NCBI RefSeq assembly: GCF_030052815.1
Contig: NC_079495.1
Location: 32,397,967-32,461,966 of the forward strand
Length of the DNA: 64,000 nucleotides
Reading direction: 5' to 3'
Source of the DNA: Hevea brasiliensis
Taxonomy: Eukaryota > Streptophyta > Magnoliopsida > Malpighiales > Euphorbiaceae
Under the pieces are notes generated by a model, which was not told where the DNA came from, searched no databases, and saw nothing but the letters and a program-made list of their open reading frames with translations. The position numbers and the translations under genes are program-made. Positions 44,385 to 56,636 of the stretch are shown here, in pieces; the stretch's first letter is position 1; every line of letters starts with the position of its first letter.

Positions 44385-46377
44385 TAAAGGAGCGGAAGCA
44401 TGAAAATTATTAAATTAGAACATTGAATTCAAAAATTTTCTTCTAGGGTCTCATAAATCATGCAAGACCCTAGATTAAATCAAGAACATGTGCACTAACC
44501 TTTTGATGCACTGTAGTTGTGTTTGGTACCTTTGTGAAGCACCTAGGACCCTAGATGTTGTCCCTCTAGCTTGTCCACACCAAGATCACCATTGTCAGCC
44601 CATTGAACAGCTTATAAAGCCTTGCTAACCAATTAGAAAATAGGGATTTGCCTTTAGAGAGGTTGTAGATGTATACAGGACACTAGAAATGATTTCTGGC
44701 AATTTTAATTCAAGAGAATTTTGGCAATTCTCTTTGAATTGATGAGAGATGAAGAAGAAAAGAGGAAGAGAGGCTCAAAGGTGGCGGCACATATGAGAGA
44801 ATAGCAGATTGTTATTTTACTCTTTCATAACATTATATTATATAATTAGGTCATCACTTAAAACCCTTGTCACATGTCATCTTCTGATTGCCTCTTAGTT
44901 TAATTGACCCAATCACATTATGCCAAGAGTTAAACCTAGATTTAATCTTGAATTTAATCATCTTACATGATTGGAAGACAAATGGCAAGCTTATATGGTT
45001 CCATGTGTTACCATCTCATGGTGCCACATGTCACCCTGTGAAATGACAAAATTACCCTTATGTTGTAATTTTGAGTTCTCAACCCAAAATAATTATTTCT
45101 CCTCTTCTAATCAATTTATATCAAATATAAATTAATTAATTAATCTCTATTAATTAATTTTTCATAATTAAATTCATATTTAAACACTTTAAATATAAAT
45201 TTAACTTATACTATACATCCAATAACCTAGATTTGATTTTAAGCCATGCTATGGACTTTGCAATCTAATTGCAAACCAAACCTATTTAATTAATGAATTA
45301 AACTCTTTAACTAATTAATTAAATCACATTTAACTTGGTGATTACTTGCGTATCTGTGTGACTCACTAGGCTCATCACTAATTGCCAATGAGATATGATA
45401 TCAACTCTTAATATCATCAGAACTCTTTCTTACCATAAATGATTTCTCTAAATCATTTTAGGCAGCTCATAAACTATGGTTAATACCTAGCATAGCATGC
45501 CATAGCCACCCAATCAGTAATAAGGTTTATCTTAAATGAACCTATAATCATATATTACCATGCACTAGAATCTCTCTGTTACAAAATCCCAATTCAAGTT
45601 GGAGTTGTGGTCTATGTCAAACCCCATTTGCTATGAATATTATATTCTCTTTTAATTCCAGTTCTTGATTAAAAGGATTTTCTCATCAGAAACTCTTTTC
45701 TAATTAAATCTATCTGTCCTGGCCAGGAACTTGAAACATCAAGAACAATTAAATGAACATAGGATTTTATCCCTTTTTACTTAGGGTAACAGATTCCATC
45801 TTGATCAACACCTACCTCTATATATAACTGGTAGGAGCCAACACATGCCCATATACCCATACATAATACAAGTATGAAAGCAATATCAAACTCAAACCAC
45901 CTATATACAAGATAACTGTGCTATCTCAGGTCTAAAGATTATATGTACTGATATGATTTATGATAATGCATTGACAAGAGTAAACTCCATATGCTTGTCA
46001 TAAGTGTCACTGGTTCGGCCTACTTATCATGCATAAGTGCCTATCATGTTTGTTTTATGGCATGAGACTCACCATTCCATCTTGTTTATATCTCATATAA
46101 ATAACTTGGGAGCAAATATGATTACAATCTTTCCAGATAAGTCATGTCCTTATTGTGAAGTATCCTCGATTATGAACCAATTTATTATACTTTGTGCTAG
46201 AAATACTGTCACTCATATTCTTAAAAACTTAAGAATATAATTTCTAACAAAATATCAATGGACCTTTTCTATTACACATAAATAAATTATGTAAACGGAA
46301 AAGTGGAATTGCCTTTTATTAATAAAATAAGTACAAGATACATACTAAATGATATGCTTTAGGGCACACTACTAACA
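44385..46377 (-). mobile_element. Solo Angela LTR C, near-perfect TSD (GTTCT/TTTCT)
   Basis: 1993 bp, plus-strand ends TAAAGGAGCGG...ACTACTAACA; the usual TG is TA. Flanks are GTTCT (44380-44384) and TTTCT (46378-46382), a 5-bp duplication with one substitution. Removing C rejoins VLDTGASS to HIS-type protease sequence of B. A 100-bp deletion near 44470 removes the ATTAAAAC stretch present in other LTRs. Confidence 0.88.
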
Positions 46378-46382
46378 TTTCT

Positions 46383-47849
46383 TACATTTCTTATCATATG
46401 CAGGAACTAGCAAACAGTAGCAGTTTGCGTTCTCGAGATGTTAGACTTTGGATTGGCGATTGCTCAACTGTTGAAGCTTTGGCCATAAGATTTAAATCTT
46501 TTTACATATCTGGACATGTTTTGTGTTTGAATAATATTTATATGTACCTGATGCTTTTAAGAACATCATTTCTATCTCTAGTTTGACTAGAAATGGCAAT
46601 AAATTTCAATTCATAGATGATGTTTACAATATTTATTTTTGAAATAAATATGTTGGCTCAGGTTATATGCATGATCATCTTTATTATTTGGGTAATAATG
46701 GTAAACACAAAATGAATGCAAGCAATCTAAAAGAATGCAATGCCATGGTGAAAATCAACTCAAGTTCAAAATATATTTGGCACTTAAGATTAGGTCATGT
46801 TACAAAAGATAGGATTGCAAAACTGAAGAAAATGAGGATTTTATCCTCATTGGGTTCTGAACCTACTCCAACTTGTGAATCTTGCCTTCAAGGCAAAATG
46901 ACTAGATCACCCTTTATTGGACAAGGACTAAGAGCTGAAAATATTTTAGAGCTAATACATAGTGATGTATGTGGTCCATTTAATGAAATGGCTAGAGGTG
47001 GTTTTCATTACTTTATTACCTTTACTGATGATAAATCAAGGTTTGGGTATTTGTATTTGATGAAATACAAACATGAATCCTTTGAAAAGTTCAAAGAATT
47101 TAAATTTGAAGTAGAAAATCAAACAGGAAAAAGTATTAAAGCTCTTCGATCAGATCATGGAGGTGAATACTTGAGTACTGAATTTGATGAATACTTGAAA
47201 GAGCATGGCATTATTTCCCAGTTGACTCCTCCAGGAACGCCATAGCTGAATGGTGTATCTGAAAGGAGAAATCATACCCTATTATATATGGTACGCAGTA
47301 TGATGAGCTATACTAATATGCCAGTCTCCTTTTTGGGATTTGCATTAGAATCAGCTTTGCATATTCTAAATAGGATTCCATCAAAATTAGTATCTTCCAC
47401 ACCTTATGAGATATGGTATGGAAGAAAACCAAGTCTTAAGCATGTTAAGATTTGGGGTTGTTCAGCTTATATCAACAAGCTGAACACCGATAAATTGGAA
47501 ACCAAATCAGAAAAAGGTCAATTTGTTGGATATCCAAAAGAGAGTTTTGGATATTAGTTTTATTTACCTACATCACAAAAGGTTGTAGTAAGTCGAGATG
47601 CCACATTTCTTGAACAACAATTTGTTCAAAAAGGAGGGAAAGGAAGGCAAATAGAGTTAGAATTGGAGAATTCTGACTAACCAACAGATCAAATGGATAT
47701 AGATCTATCTAATCAACCTACACCTATTGATGAAACATCTATAGTAATTCCTCACAGATCAATCAGGATATCTCACCCACCAGTGAGATATAGTTTTTTT
47801 CATGAAGATGAACAAGAGTTGTTTACTCATGAGTGAGTACATCGTGGAG
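46383..47849 (+). pseudogene. pol: copia protease end, integrase and linker (element B)
   Basis: After LTR C the frame encodes the rest of the protease (LRSRDVRLWIGDCSTVEAL). The integrase frame 46667-47245 follows with a complete zinc domain (HLRLGHVTKDR, CESCLQGK) and two catalytic Asp (HSDVCGPF, SDHGGEYLS). A TAG replaces Gln before LNGVSERRNH, where the catalytic Glu is still encoded. The 47288-47557 frame gives the integrase C-terminus and ends at a Tyr-to-stop change. The linker runs to 47849, where LTR D begins, so RT and RNase H are not in the window. Confidence 0.9.
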
Positions 47850-48935
47850 TGAAGGAGTGAAAGTATGAAAAACATAAGTTTAGATCATTGAATTAAAAAA
47901 TTTTTCATCTAGGGTCATATGCATCATGCAAGATTCATTTTTGTCTATTTGATTTCGATGATAAATAGCATATTAAAACTCTTTTAATATATTTTGGATC
48001 TACATTTTCCATTTAAGATTTTAGAATTAACAGATTAATTCATTAGAACCCTAGATTAGATCAAGAACAAGTGCACTAACCTTATTGATGCACTGCAGTG
48101 TATTTAACACCTTTGGGATGCGCCTAGGACACCAGATGTTGTCCCTCTAGCTTATCCACACTAAGATCACCAATGGCAGCCCTTGAATAGCTTCTAAAGC
48201 TTTTTCAATCAATGAGAAAATTAAGTTTTGCCTTTTGAGAGATTACATATGTAAACAGGACACTAGACATGATTTCTAGTATTTTTAATTCAAGAGATTG
48301 TTGACTATTCTCTTTGAATTGATGAGGGACGAAGAAGATGAGAGGGAGAGCAAGGCAAGGATGGAGGAACCTTTGGATGAATGAGCAGATTGTATTTTGT
48401 TATTTCATCCTTTCCCTTATATAGCTAGGTCACCACTTAAAATCATTGTGTCTTAATTTTGAGTTCTCAACCCAAAATAATTATTGCTCTTCTTCTAATC
48501 AATTTATATCAATTATAAATTAATTAATTAATCTCTATTAATTAATTTCTCATAATTAAAATCATATTTAAACACTTTAAATATAAATTTAACTTATACT
48601 ATACATCCCATAACCTAGATTTGGTTTCAAGCCATGCTAGGGACTTTGTAATCTAATTACAAACCAAACATATTTAATTAATCAATTAAACTCTTTAATT
48701 AATTAATTAAATCATATTTAATTTGGTGATTACTTGTATATGCGCGTGACTCACTAGGCTCATCACTAATTGGCAATGAGACATGATATCAACTCTTAAT
48801 ATCATCAGAACTTTTTCTTACCATAAATGATTTCTCTAAATCATTTTATGCAGCTCATAAACTATGGGTAACACCTAGCATAGCATGCCACAATCACCCA
48901 ATCAGTAATACGGTTTACCTTAAATGAACCTATAA
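47850..48935 (-). repeat. Angela LTR D, fragment 1
   Basis: It begins TGAAGGAGTGAAAG and follows the family LTR. About 270 bp are missing at roughly 48440, where CTTAAAATCATTG jumps to TGTCTTAATTTTGAG. It is cut at 48935 by gypsy LTR E. It is inserted in the linker region of B. Whether D is a solo LTR or the 3' LTR of a longer element cannot be decided, because its right end lies outside the window. Confidence 0.85.
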
Positions 48936-49111
48936 TGTAACACCCCTATGTTCGGTAGTGCGTTCTACTGCTCTAGTGACCAGTGTCTGTCCGGACAGCT
49001 AGAATGCCTAGAACTATATTTAAATATTAGTGAGAAGACATAGAATAATGAAATACAAGGAAAGAAAAGACAAGAAAAGCAAAGGAAAAATAATAGTAAT
49101 GAAATGTAACC

Positions 49112-49165
49112 AAGTTAAACGAGCCGAGAACCCTAGCAATGGGTGACCGCACTGGGAAGTTGCGG
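49112..49165 (+). promoter_or_regulatory. 5S-rRNA-like block in E
   Basis: AAGTTAAACGAGCCGAGA, then CCCTAGCAATGGGTGACC and CACTGGGAAGTTGCGG. Compared with plant 5S rRNA, GTTAA-CG-GC (box A), CTAG-ATGGGTGACC and CTGGGAAGT (box C) agree. The spacing between boxes is 7 nt shorter than in 5S rRNA. It lies 176 bp from the LTR start. Confidence 0.6.
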
Positions 49166-51883
49166 CGTGGACCGTTGACTAGCCCTGGACCGCGGGGAAC
49201 CCTGGAAAATATTTTTAGGACTTAAATAAAGACCTATTGAAGTATAAATATCATTAGAAATATCAATGAAAAATTAATTAATTAGTACAAAGAAAAGTGA
49301 GAAATCGAGAAAATGACAAAACTCGGTGTTACCGAAAAATTGGGAATGCAATCCAAACTGGGGGATTGTGGTCATTTGACACCCCAAATTGTCTTTTGAC
49401 CTAAATGTCCATTCAAAATACATGATATTACACTTGGAAAATTTCATGAAAAATTAAATTGGTGGTACCTAATGTAAATAGCAAAAATTGGGAGCTTAAT
49501 GTGAGAAATTGGGAATTTAAGATTAAATAAACATTAAATCACACTTAGTGCTCCACTCACACCTAAAGTGGACCTCTTAATCCTCATTTAGGACAGCAGA
49601 TTCTCATCTTCCTCAAACCCCCAAGAACTAGCTGAAAATGGAAGAATGAAGAACTCCATTGCCGTCCACTTTGAAGCTTCGTGCAAGCATGATCCAAGCC
49701 TCTTTCTTTGTGCTTTCCTTCACTAAAAGTTGTCCATACACCTTGGGCAGTACATAGGCAGCAAGAAGATCAAGTTTTGGTGAAGTTTTGAAGAGTTTCC
49801 AAAGTGGTAAGTAGGTATTTTTGATGCTTGCTTCATTAAAGTTTGTGTGGATGTTATGGGTAGATGAATTGTGGAAGGATTTTTGGAGTTTGATGTTTTA
49901 AGGGAGATGTATATTTTTGGCAGCCATGGAAACTCTATAAGAACAGTTTATCCTTTTATGTAAATGGTAGATTAAAGTGTTGATGAAGTGTTTATATGTG
50001 TAGGAATTAATTTGGGTGATGTATACTAAGTATATGTGAATGTACACTTGATTTTGGAAGCTTGGAAGTTAATTGAGTGAGATGTATGAATCGGCAGCTT
50101 GAATGGTGAACCAAAATATGTTATTTCATGTTTTGGTTTATGGAATTATATGGTTAAATTATGGTACTTGTTATGGCAGCTTGTACATGTGTATGAAGGT
50201 GTGAGTTTGGACATGCAATTGAGCTAGGTTATGTAGTTAAATTGTGTGTAAATTGGACTTGGTAAATTCTATACTGTAAGGTGCATATTGAGTGTGATTA
50301 TAAGCTGCCAAAATGACCAATAATGTGAAGTAAAATGTGTTTAGGTTATGGTACAAACTAGAATCGGCATGAGTGTGTAACTTGGTAATATTAAATGTGT
50401 CCTTTGATGAGTGATGGACAATGTGCAATAGGGCAGTTTGTTTTGGCTTAGAACCTTAAGTTCGTGGCTCTAATTGGAGGTGAAACTAGGCACAAAATGT
50501 GCCAACTTTCATGAAGGAAGCTTACCAAAATTCTGCTTGGAAGGTAACTTGAAAAATGACCAAATCCGGATTAGTGCAATTAAGGCCTGAAAATTGACCA
50601 TTTGGGCAGCAGTTAGTGTTTTGGCCATAACTCACTCAAAACAGGTCCAATTGACCTGAAATTTTTACTATGAATAGTTAAGACATATATCTAAAAGTCT
50701 TATGAAGACACCAAAGCCCAGAAATGACCATAAGCAAGCCAAATAGCTTGCATAAGTTTGGGTCCAAAAACTGGCCGAACCAAAATTGACCTAAAATGAC
50801 CTAAAGTGACCAATTTTGGTACATTTTGACCAGCAATAGTAAAATGACCATAACTTGGTCTAGTAAACTCAGAATGACCTGAAATTTTGCCCCGCATGCA
50901 ATAAGACATAGATCTACAAGTTTGTAGTTTTGACCGAGACTCGAAAACTGAGAAAACTAGGTTGTTTGGCTAGGTCAAATTAATATACCGAAATCTAACA
51001 AATTGCAATAAAACGCAATATACATGGAAATGAATTTGATAACATGTACCAATTCTAAAAGGCTACAAATGTGATATATTTGTAACATTACAACCTAATT
51101 CACCTAGACTGCATCGAGGGTCAACATCTTAGGTTGACTAAGGAAATGATAGAATTCAATAAATTAAGTATTAAGCCTTATTGTTAGAAATGGTTTAAAT
51201 GATTACTGAAACACTTCAAATTGTGTTTCTCAATTAGCAAAGACTCAGGGAAGGGGAAGGAAACACTGAGTCAGAGCAAGAGGCATATATCAGAGGTTTG
51301 TGCACAATAGTTATTTCTTTTAAATTTTTCAATTAAAATAAATTATGATTATTTGTATGTTATTATTTTAAATTTTGTTTGTGCACAGTAATTTTGATTT
51401 CTTATTTTCTACTTAAAAATTTATTTGAACATTATAGTTTTAAATTGTTTCTGTGCACAATACTTTTTATATTCACTACTTTTACCAAAAAATTTATTTG
51501 GAGAAATGAGTTATGAATAATTTTTTATTGTTTTAGCTTTGAGAATCTTATTTGGAAATTATTGTGTTGCGTACTTCGCAAATAAAAATTTTGAGATAAA
51601 ATGTGATTTGGGAATTGTATGAAATATTGTGATTTGGAATTGTTTTGATTCACACTTGGCATGACACTGTTATTATATTCCTCCCTCTTTGACTTATCAG
51701 TCTGGGGTGAGTGTGATTATGTTCCTCCCTCTTTGACTTGCCAGTCTGAGGTGAGTGTGGATGAGTACTCATTATTTAGCCAGCTTCCTCCCTCATTAAT
51801 TTCGATTATTGGGGTGAGTGTGTCTTGTCGTGGTGTACAATACGGCATGTGCGGAAAAATTGTGTCATGGCCTAAACTGTGTT

Positions 51884-52150
51884 ATTCAGTTATTTGATCA
51901 AATTGTGTTATTGATTGACAGCACTATATTATTCAGTTATTTGATCAAATTGTGTTATTGATTGGCAAAACTGTGTTATTCAGTTATTTGATCAAATTGT
52001 GTTATTGATTGGCAAAACGGTGTTATTCAATTATTTGATCAAATGGTCTTATTGATTGACAAAACTGTATTATTCAGTTATTTGATTAAATTGTGTTATT
52101 GATTGGTAAAACTGTATTATTAAGTTATTTGATCAAATTTGTGTTATATG
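51884..52150 (+). repeat. 47-bp tandem repeat in E (six copies, exact period)
   Basis: Copies start at 51884, 51931, 51978, 52025, 52072 and 52119, all exactly 47 bp apart. Each holds ATTCAGTTATTTGATCAAAT followed by TGTGTTATTGATTGGC. They differ by substitutions only. The array lies in the last fifth of the LTR. Confidence 0.95.
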
Positions 52151-52900
52151 AACTTTGTAAATTGTGAAATGGAATTGTGAATTATTTGATTTGTGAATTG
52201 TCAATAAAAGATTTATATATCGCATTTCAAATTGTTATTGTGCACCACTGAGTAAATTTTACTCAGCGATAGCTTCTCATTGCTGTCGCAGGTAGATAGA
52301 CTGACAGGGCAGCAGACTAGGCTGCTAATGCTATATTGAGAGCTCATTAGGTATATTGAGTATACCATATTTTGTATTTTATATTGTAATATATGTTCAC
52401 TATATGTATATAGTGTTCTTGGTTTTGAGCAGTTGTAAATTTAAAATTATACATTGAAGTTGTAAAATAAGTTGTAAATTATTTTAGCTTGTAAAATTTG
52501 TGATATATTTATTTTATCTCAGCCTTTGAAAATACTGAAAAATTACTGTGGATTTGAGTTGAGAAACATATTGAGTTGATTAAATGTTGGAGTTTGAGAT
52601 TAAGAAATATATTTGAAATTCTTTTTACAGGTTTTTGAAGAACTGGTTTATTCAAAATACAGATGGCACTCCGCCTAAATTTTTATAGAAATTCCTAACA
52701 ATTTAAATGTGTTAACTGTTTCACTTCAGTTCAAAAAAATTTTTAACACCTGTAAATAGTGCTCACCACTGTAAAAAAAAGTAAGAAAAGTTTTAAAATC
52801 CCTTGTAGTGTATTTAATGGGTTATTAGTAGACGAAGCTGGTAATTCATTAGGTATACTACGTGATCATGTTATGCCTTACGGAGGGGTAGGGTATGACA

Positions 52901-53219
52901 TATAATCATATGTTACCATGCACTACATTCTCTCTGTTACAAAATCCCAATTCGAGCTGGAGTCATGGTTTATGTCAAAACCCATTTGCTATGAATAGTA
53001 TGTTCTCTTTTAATTCCAGTTCTTGATTAAAAAGATTTTCTCATCAGAAACTCTTTTCTGAATAAATCTATCTATCCTGGCCAGGAACTTAAAACATCAA
53101 TAACAATTAAATGAACATAGGATTTTATCCCTATTTACTTAGGGTAATAGATTCCATCTTGAACAACACCTACCTCCATATATAACTAGTAGGAGCCAAC
53201 ACATGCCCATATACCCATA
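52901..53219 (-). repeat. Angela LTR D, fragment 2
   Basis: It resumes the LTR sequence after E (TATAATCATATGTTACCATG) and continues to CATATACCCATA, where element M is inserted. Confidence 0.88.
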
Positions 53220-55318
53220 TGTAGGAACGGAAGCGTGAAAAACACAAGTTTATACCATTGAATTCAAAAATTTTCACCTAGGGTCACATGCATCATGCAA
53301 GATTTATTTTTATCTATTTGATTTCAATGATAAATAACATATTAAAACTCTTTTAATATGTTTTTTAGATCTGTATTTGCCATTTAAGATTTTTAAAATT
53401 AATCAGATTAATTTTAGAACCCTAGATTAAATTAAGAATAAACACACTAACCTCTTAATGCACTGCAGTGTATTTGCGCCTTTGAGATTCGTCTTCAGGA
53501 CACCAAATGTTGTCCCTGTAGCTTGTCCACAGCAAGAACACCTATGGCAACCCTTGAACAGCTTCTAAAGCTTTTTCTATTATTTAGAAAATCAAGTTCT
53601 GCATTTTAAGAGATTAAGGATGTAAACAGGACACAAGAAACAATTTCTGGTGTTCTTAATTCAAGAGATTGTTGGCTAATCTCTTGGATTGATTAAAAAA
53701 GAAGAAGAAGAGACGAATGAGAGCTTTTAGGTGGCGGCACCAAGGGAGTGGCTGCTGCTTGTGTTATTTTTCTTTCATAACAACACTTATATAGCTAGGT
53801 CAACACATTAAACCCTTGTCACATGTCACCCTTTGATTGGTTCTAGGTTTAATTGACCCAATCACATTGTGCCAAGTGTCAAACCTATATTTAATCTTGA
53901 TTTTAATCATCTTACATGATTAAAAAACATTTTGCAAGCTTATGTGTAATGCCATGTGTCACCATCCTATGGTGCCACATGTCACCCTACGAAATGACCA
54001 AAATGCCCCTGTGTCTTAATTTTGAGTTCTCAACCCAAAATAATTATTTCTCTTCTTCTAATCAATTTATATCAAATATAAATTAATTAATTAATCTTTA
54101 TTAATTAATTTCTCATTAATTAAATTCATATTTAAACATTTTAAATATAAATTTAACTTATACTGTACATCCAATAACCTAGATTTGGTTTCAAGTCATG
54201 TTAGGGACTTTACAATCTAATTGCAAACCAAACCTATTTAATTAATCAATTAAACTCTTTAATTAATTAATTAAATCATATTTAATTAGGTGATAACTTG
54301 TGCATGTGTGTGACTTACTAGGCTCATCACTAATTGGCAATGAGATATGATATCAACTCTTAATGTTATCAGAACTCTTTCTTACCATAAATGATTTCTC
54401 TAAATCATTTTATGCACCTCATAGACTATGGTTAACACCTAGCATAGCATGCCATGGCCACCCAATTAGTAATAAGGTTTACCTTAAATGAACCTATAAT
54501 CATATGTTACCATGCACTAGAATCTCTCTGTTATAAAATCCCAACTCAAGCTGGAGTTATGGTTTATGTCAAACTCCATTTGCTATGAATATTATGTTCT
54601 CTTTTAATTCCAGTTCTTGATTAAAAAGATTTTCTCATCAGAAATGCTTTTCTGATTAAATCTATCTGTCCTGGCTAGGAACTTGAACATCAAGAATAAT
54701 TAAATGAACATAGGATTTTATCTCTATTTACTTAGAGGAACAGATTTCATCATAATCAACACCTACCTCAATATATAACTAGTAGGAGCCAACACATGCC
54801 CATATACCCATACACAGTACAAGTATGAAAGCAGTATCAAACTCAAACTACCTAAAACTATGCTATCTCAGGTCTAAAGATTATATGTACTGATATGATT
54901 TATGACAAAATATTGACAAGAGTAAACTCCATGTGCTTGTCATAAGTGTCACTGGTTTGGCCTACTAGTTATTTATAAGTGCCTATCATGTTTGTCATAT
55001 GGCATGAGACTCACCATTCCATCTTATTTATATCTCATATAATAACTTGGGAACAAACATGAATACAATCTTTCTGGATAAGTCATGTCCTTATTATGAA
55101 GTATCCTCGATTGTGAACCTATTTATGATACTTTGTACTAGAAATACTGTCACTCATATTCTTAACAACTTAAGAATAGAATTTCTAAGAAAATATCAAT
55201 GGACCTTTTCTACTACACATAAATATCTTATGTAAACGGAAAAGTGGAAATGCCTTTTATTAATAAAACATGTACAAGATACATACTAAATGATATGCTG
55301 TAGGGCATACTACTAACA
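53220..55318 (-). repeat. 3' LTR of copia element M
   Basis: 2099 bp, plus-strand ends TGTAGGAACGG...ACTACTAACA. It adjoins the polypurine tract variant AGTGAGAGAT (55319-55328). Confidence 0.93.
53787..53794 (-). promoter_or_regulatory. Putative TATA box of M 3' LTR
   Basis: CTATATAAG on the minus strand, at the same LTR position as in L. Confidence 0.5.
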
Positions 55319-55328
55319 ATCTCTCACT
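55319..55328 (-). other. Polypurine tract of element M
   Basis: AGTGAGAGAT on the minus strand, one base different from A and I (AGTGGGAGAT), next to the LTR start. Confidence 0.75.
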
Positions 55329-55332
55329 AGCA

Positions 55333-56256
55333 CTAGAGCCATTCATTACAATATCCTAGACCCATCTTCTCAAGATGTCGGTCTAGCTGAGTCTGTGACA
55401 TAGGCTTGGTGAATGGATCAGCTAGATTTTCAGCTGATGTTATTTTCTGCATGGCTACATCGCCTCGTCCAACTATTTCTTTGATAATGTGGTAGCACTT
55501 TTCAATGTGTTTGGATTTTTGGTGAGACTTGGGTTCCTTAGCCTGTATGACTGCTCCATTGTTGTCATAGTGTAGTGGAACTGCTGACTCAGTGTAAGGA
55601 ACTATTGTAAGTTCTGTCACGAACTTCTTTATCTAAATAGCTTCCTTTGCAGCATCTGAAGCAGAAATATACTCAGTTTCAGTAGTGGAATCTGTAGTCG
55701 TGCTCTGTTTGGAACTCTTCCAACTGACTACACCTCCATTACAAATGAACACAAATCCAGAGGTAGACTTTCTATCATCGATATCTGATTGGAAATCAGA
55801 ATCAGTATAACCATCCAATTGCAAGTCTCCACCTCTATAGATCAAGAATAAATCCTTAGTTCTTCTCAAGTACTTAAGGATATTCTTGATAGCTATCCAA
55901 TATTCCAAACTTGGATTGGATTGATACCTGCTAGTCAAATTAACAGCATATGTGATATTTAGCCTAGTACACAACATTGCATACATTAAACTTCCAATAG
56001 CCAAAGCATATGAAATCCTGGCCATTTTATCTATTTCTTCAAGTGTCTTTAGAGACATCTCTTTGGAAAGATGGAGACCATGTCTCACTAGTAACAATCC
56101 TCTCTTGGAATCAAGCATGTTAAACCTCTTTAACACCTTTTCCAAGTATAGACTTTGGGATAAACCAATTATTCTTTTCGCTCTATCTCTATAGATGCGA
56201 ATCCTAAGAATATAGGTTGCCTGCCCTAAGTCTTTCATGGAGAATGCATTTGACAA
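55333..56256 (-). pseudogene. pol: copia RT connection and RNase H (element M)
   Basis: The 56256-55633 frame (207 codons) carries SNAFSMKDLGQATYILRIRI, the connection, and RNase H motifs YTDSDFQSDIDDRKSTSGFV and TTETEYISASDAAKEAI. A stop replaces Trp in the following IWIKKF-type stretch. The 55620-55333 frame continues to the natural end, SQTQLDRHLEKMGLGYCNEW, followed by a stop 15 bp before the polypurine tract. It shows the full C-terminus that element A lost. Confidence 0.9.
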
Positions 56257-56264
56257 TCATAACT

Positions 56265-56636
56265 TTATAGTTGTAACATACCTGTGTCATTACCCATCAA
56301 TAGTATGTTATCCACATATAAGACAAGAAAAGTGATAGCACTGTCACTAACCTTCTTATATACACATGGCTCATCCTCATTTTTGATAAAACCAAAGGAT
56401 TTAATGGCTTCATCAAAACGGATATTCCAACTCCTCGAAGCTTGCTTCAACCCATAAATGGATCGCTTTAGCTTGCATACCTTGGAACCATCTTGGGATT
56501 CAAAACCCCTAGGTTGTTCCATGAAAATGTTTTCTTCAATGTATCCAATGAGAAAAGCTGTTTTGACATCCATCTGCCAAATCTCATAATCATAGTATGC
56601 AGCTATTGCTAATAGAATCCTATTTGATTTAAGCAT
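56265..56636 (-). pseudogene. pol: copia reverse transcriptase palm (element M), YVDN
   Basis: A frame with LLAIAAYYDYEIWQMDVKTA, FLIGYIEENIFMEQPRGFES, KRSIYGLKQASRSWNIRF and LVLYVDNILLMGND. The catalytic YVDD is YVDN: the second Asp codon GAC is AAC. Asp to Asn at this site abolishes polymerase activity in studied reverse transcriptases. A frameshift after GML separates it from the connection domain. Confidence 0.9.

Larger units (their letters stand above)
48936..52900 (+). mobile_element. Gypsy (Tekay-like) long LTR or LTR-derived element E, TSD TATAA
   Basis: A 3965-bp insertion with ends TGTAACACCCC...GGGTATGACA and perfect TATAA duplications at 48931-48935 and 52901-52905. Its first 230 bp match the starts of the H, F and N LTRs (GTGACCAGTGTCTGTCCGG, ACAGCTAGAATG), giving plus orientation. 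No gag or pol sequence, primer-binding site or polypurine tract was found, so a solo LTR is the simplest reading. Notable contents: a 5S-like block, a partly duplicated CCTCCCTCTTTGACTT stretch at 51681-51760, and a 47-bp tandem repeat. Confidence 0.85.

Noticed and set aside
50237..50428. Short minus-strand frames in gypsy LTR E (50237, 50700) and a plus frame at 51661
   Set aside because: Short, low complexity or made of duplicated LTR sequence, without recognisable motifs; no start context or codon pattern supports them.
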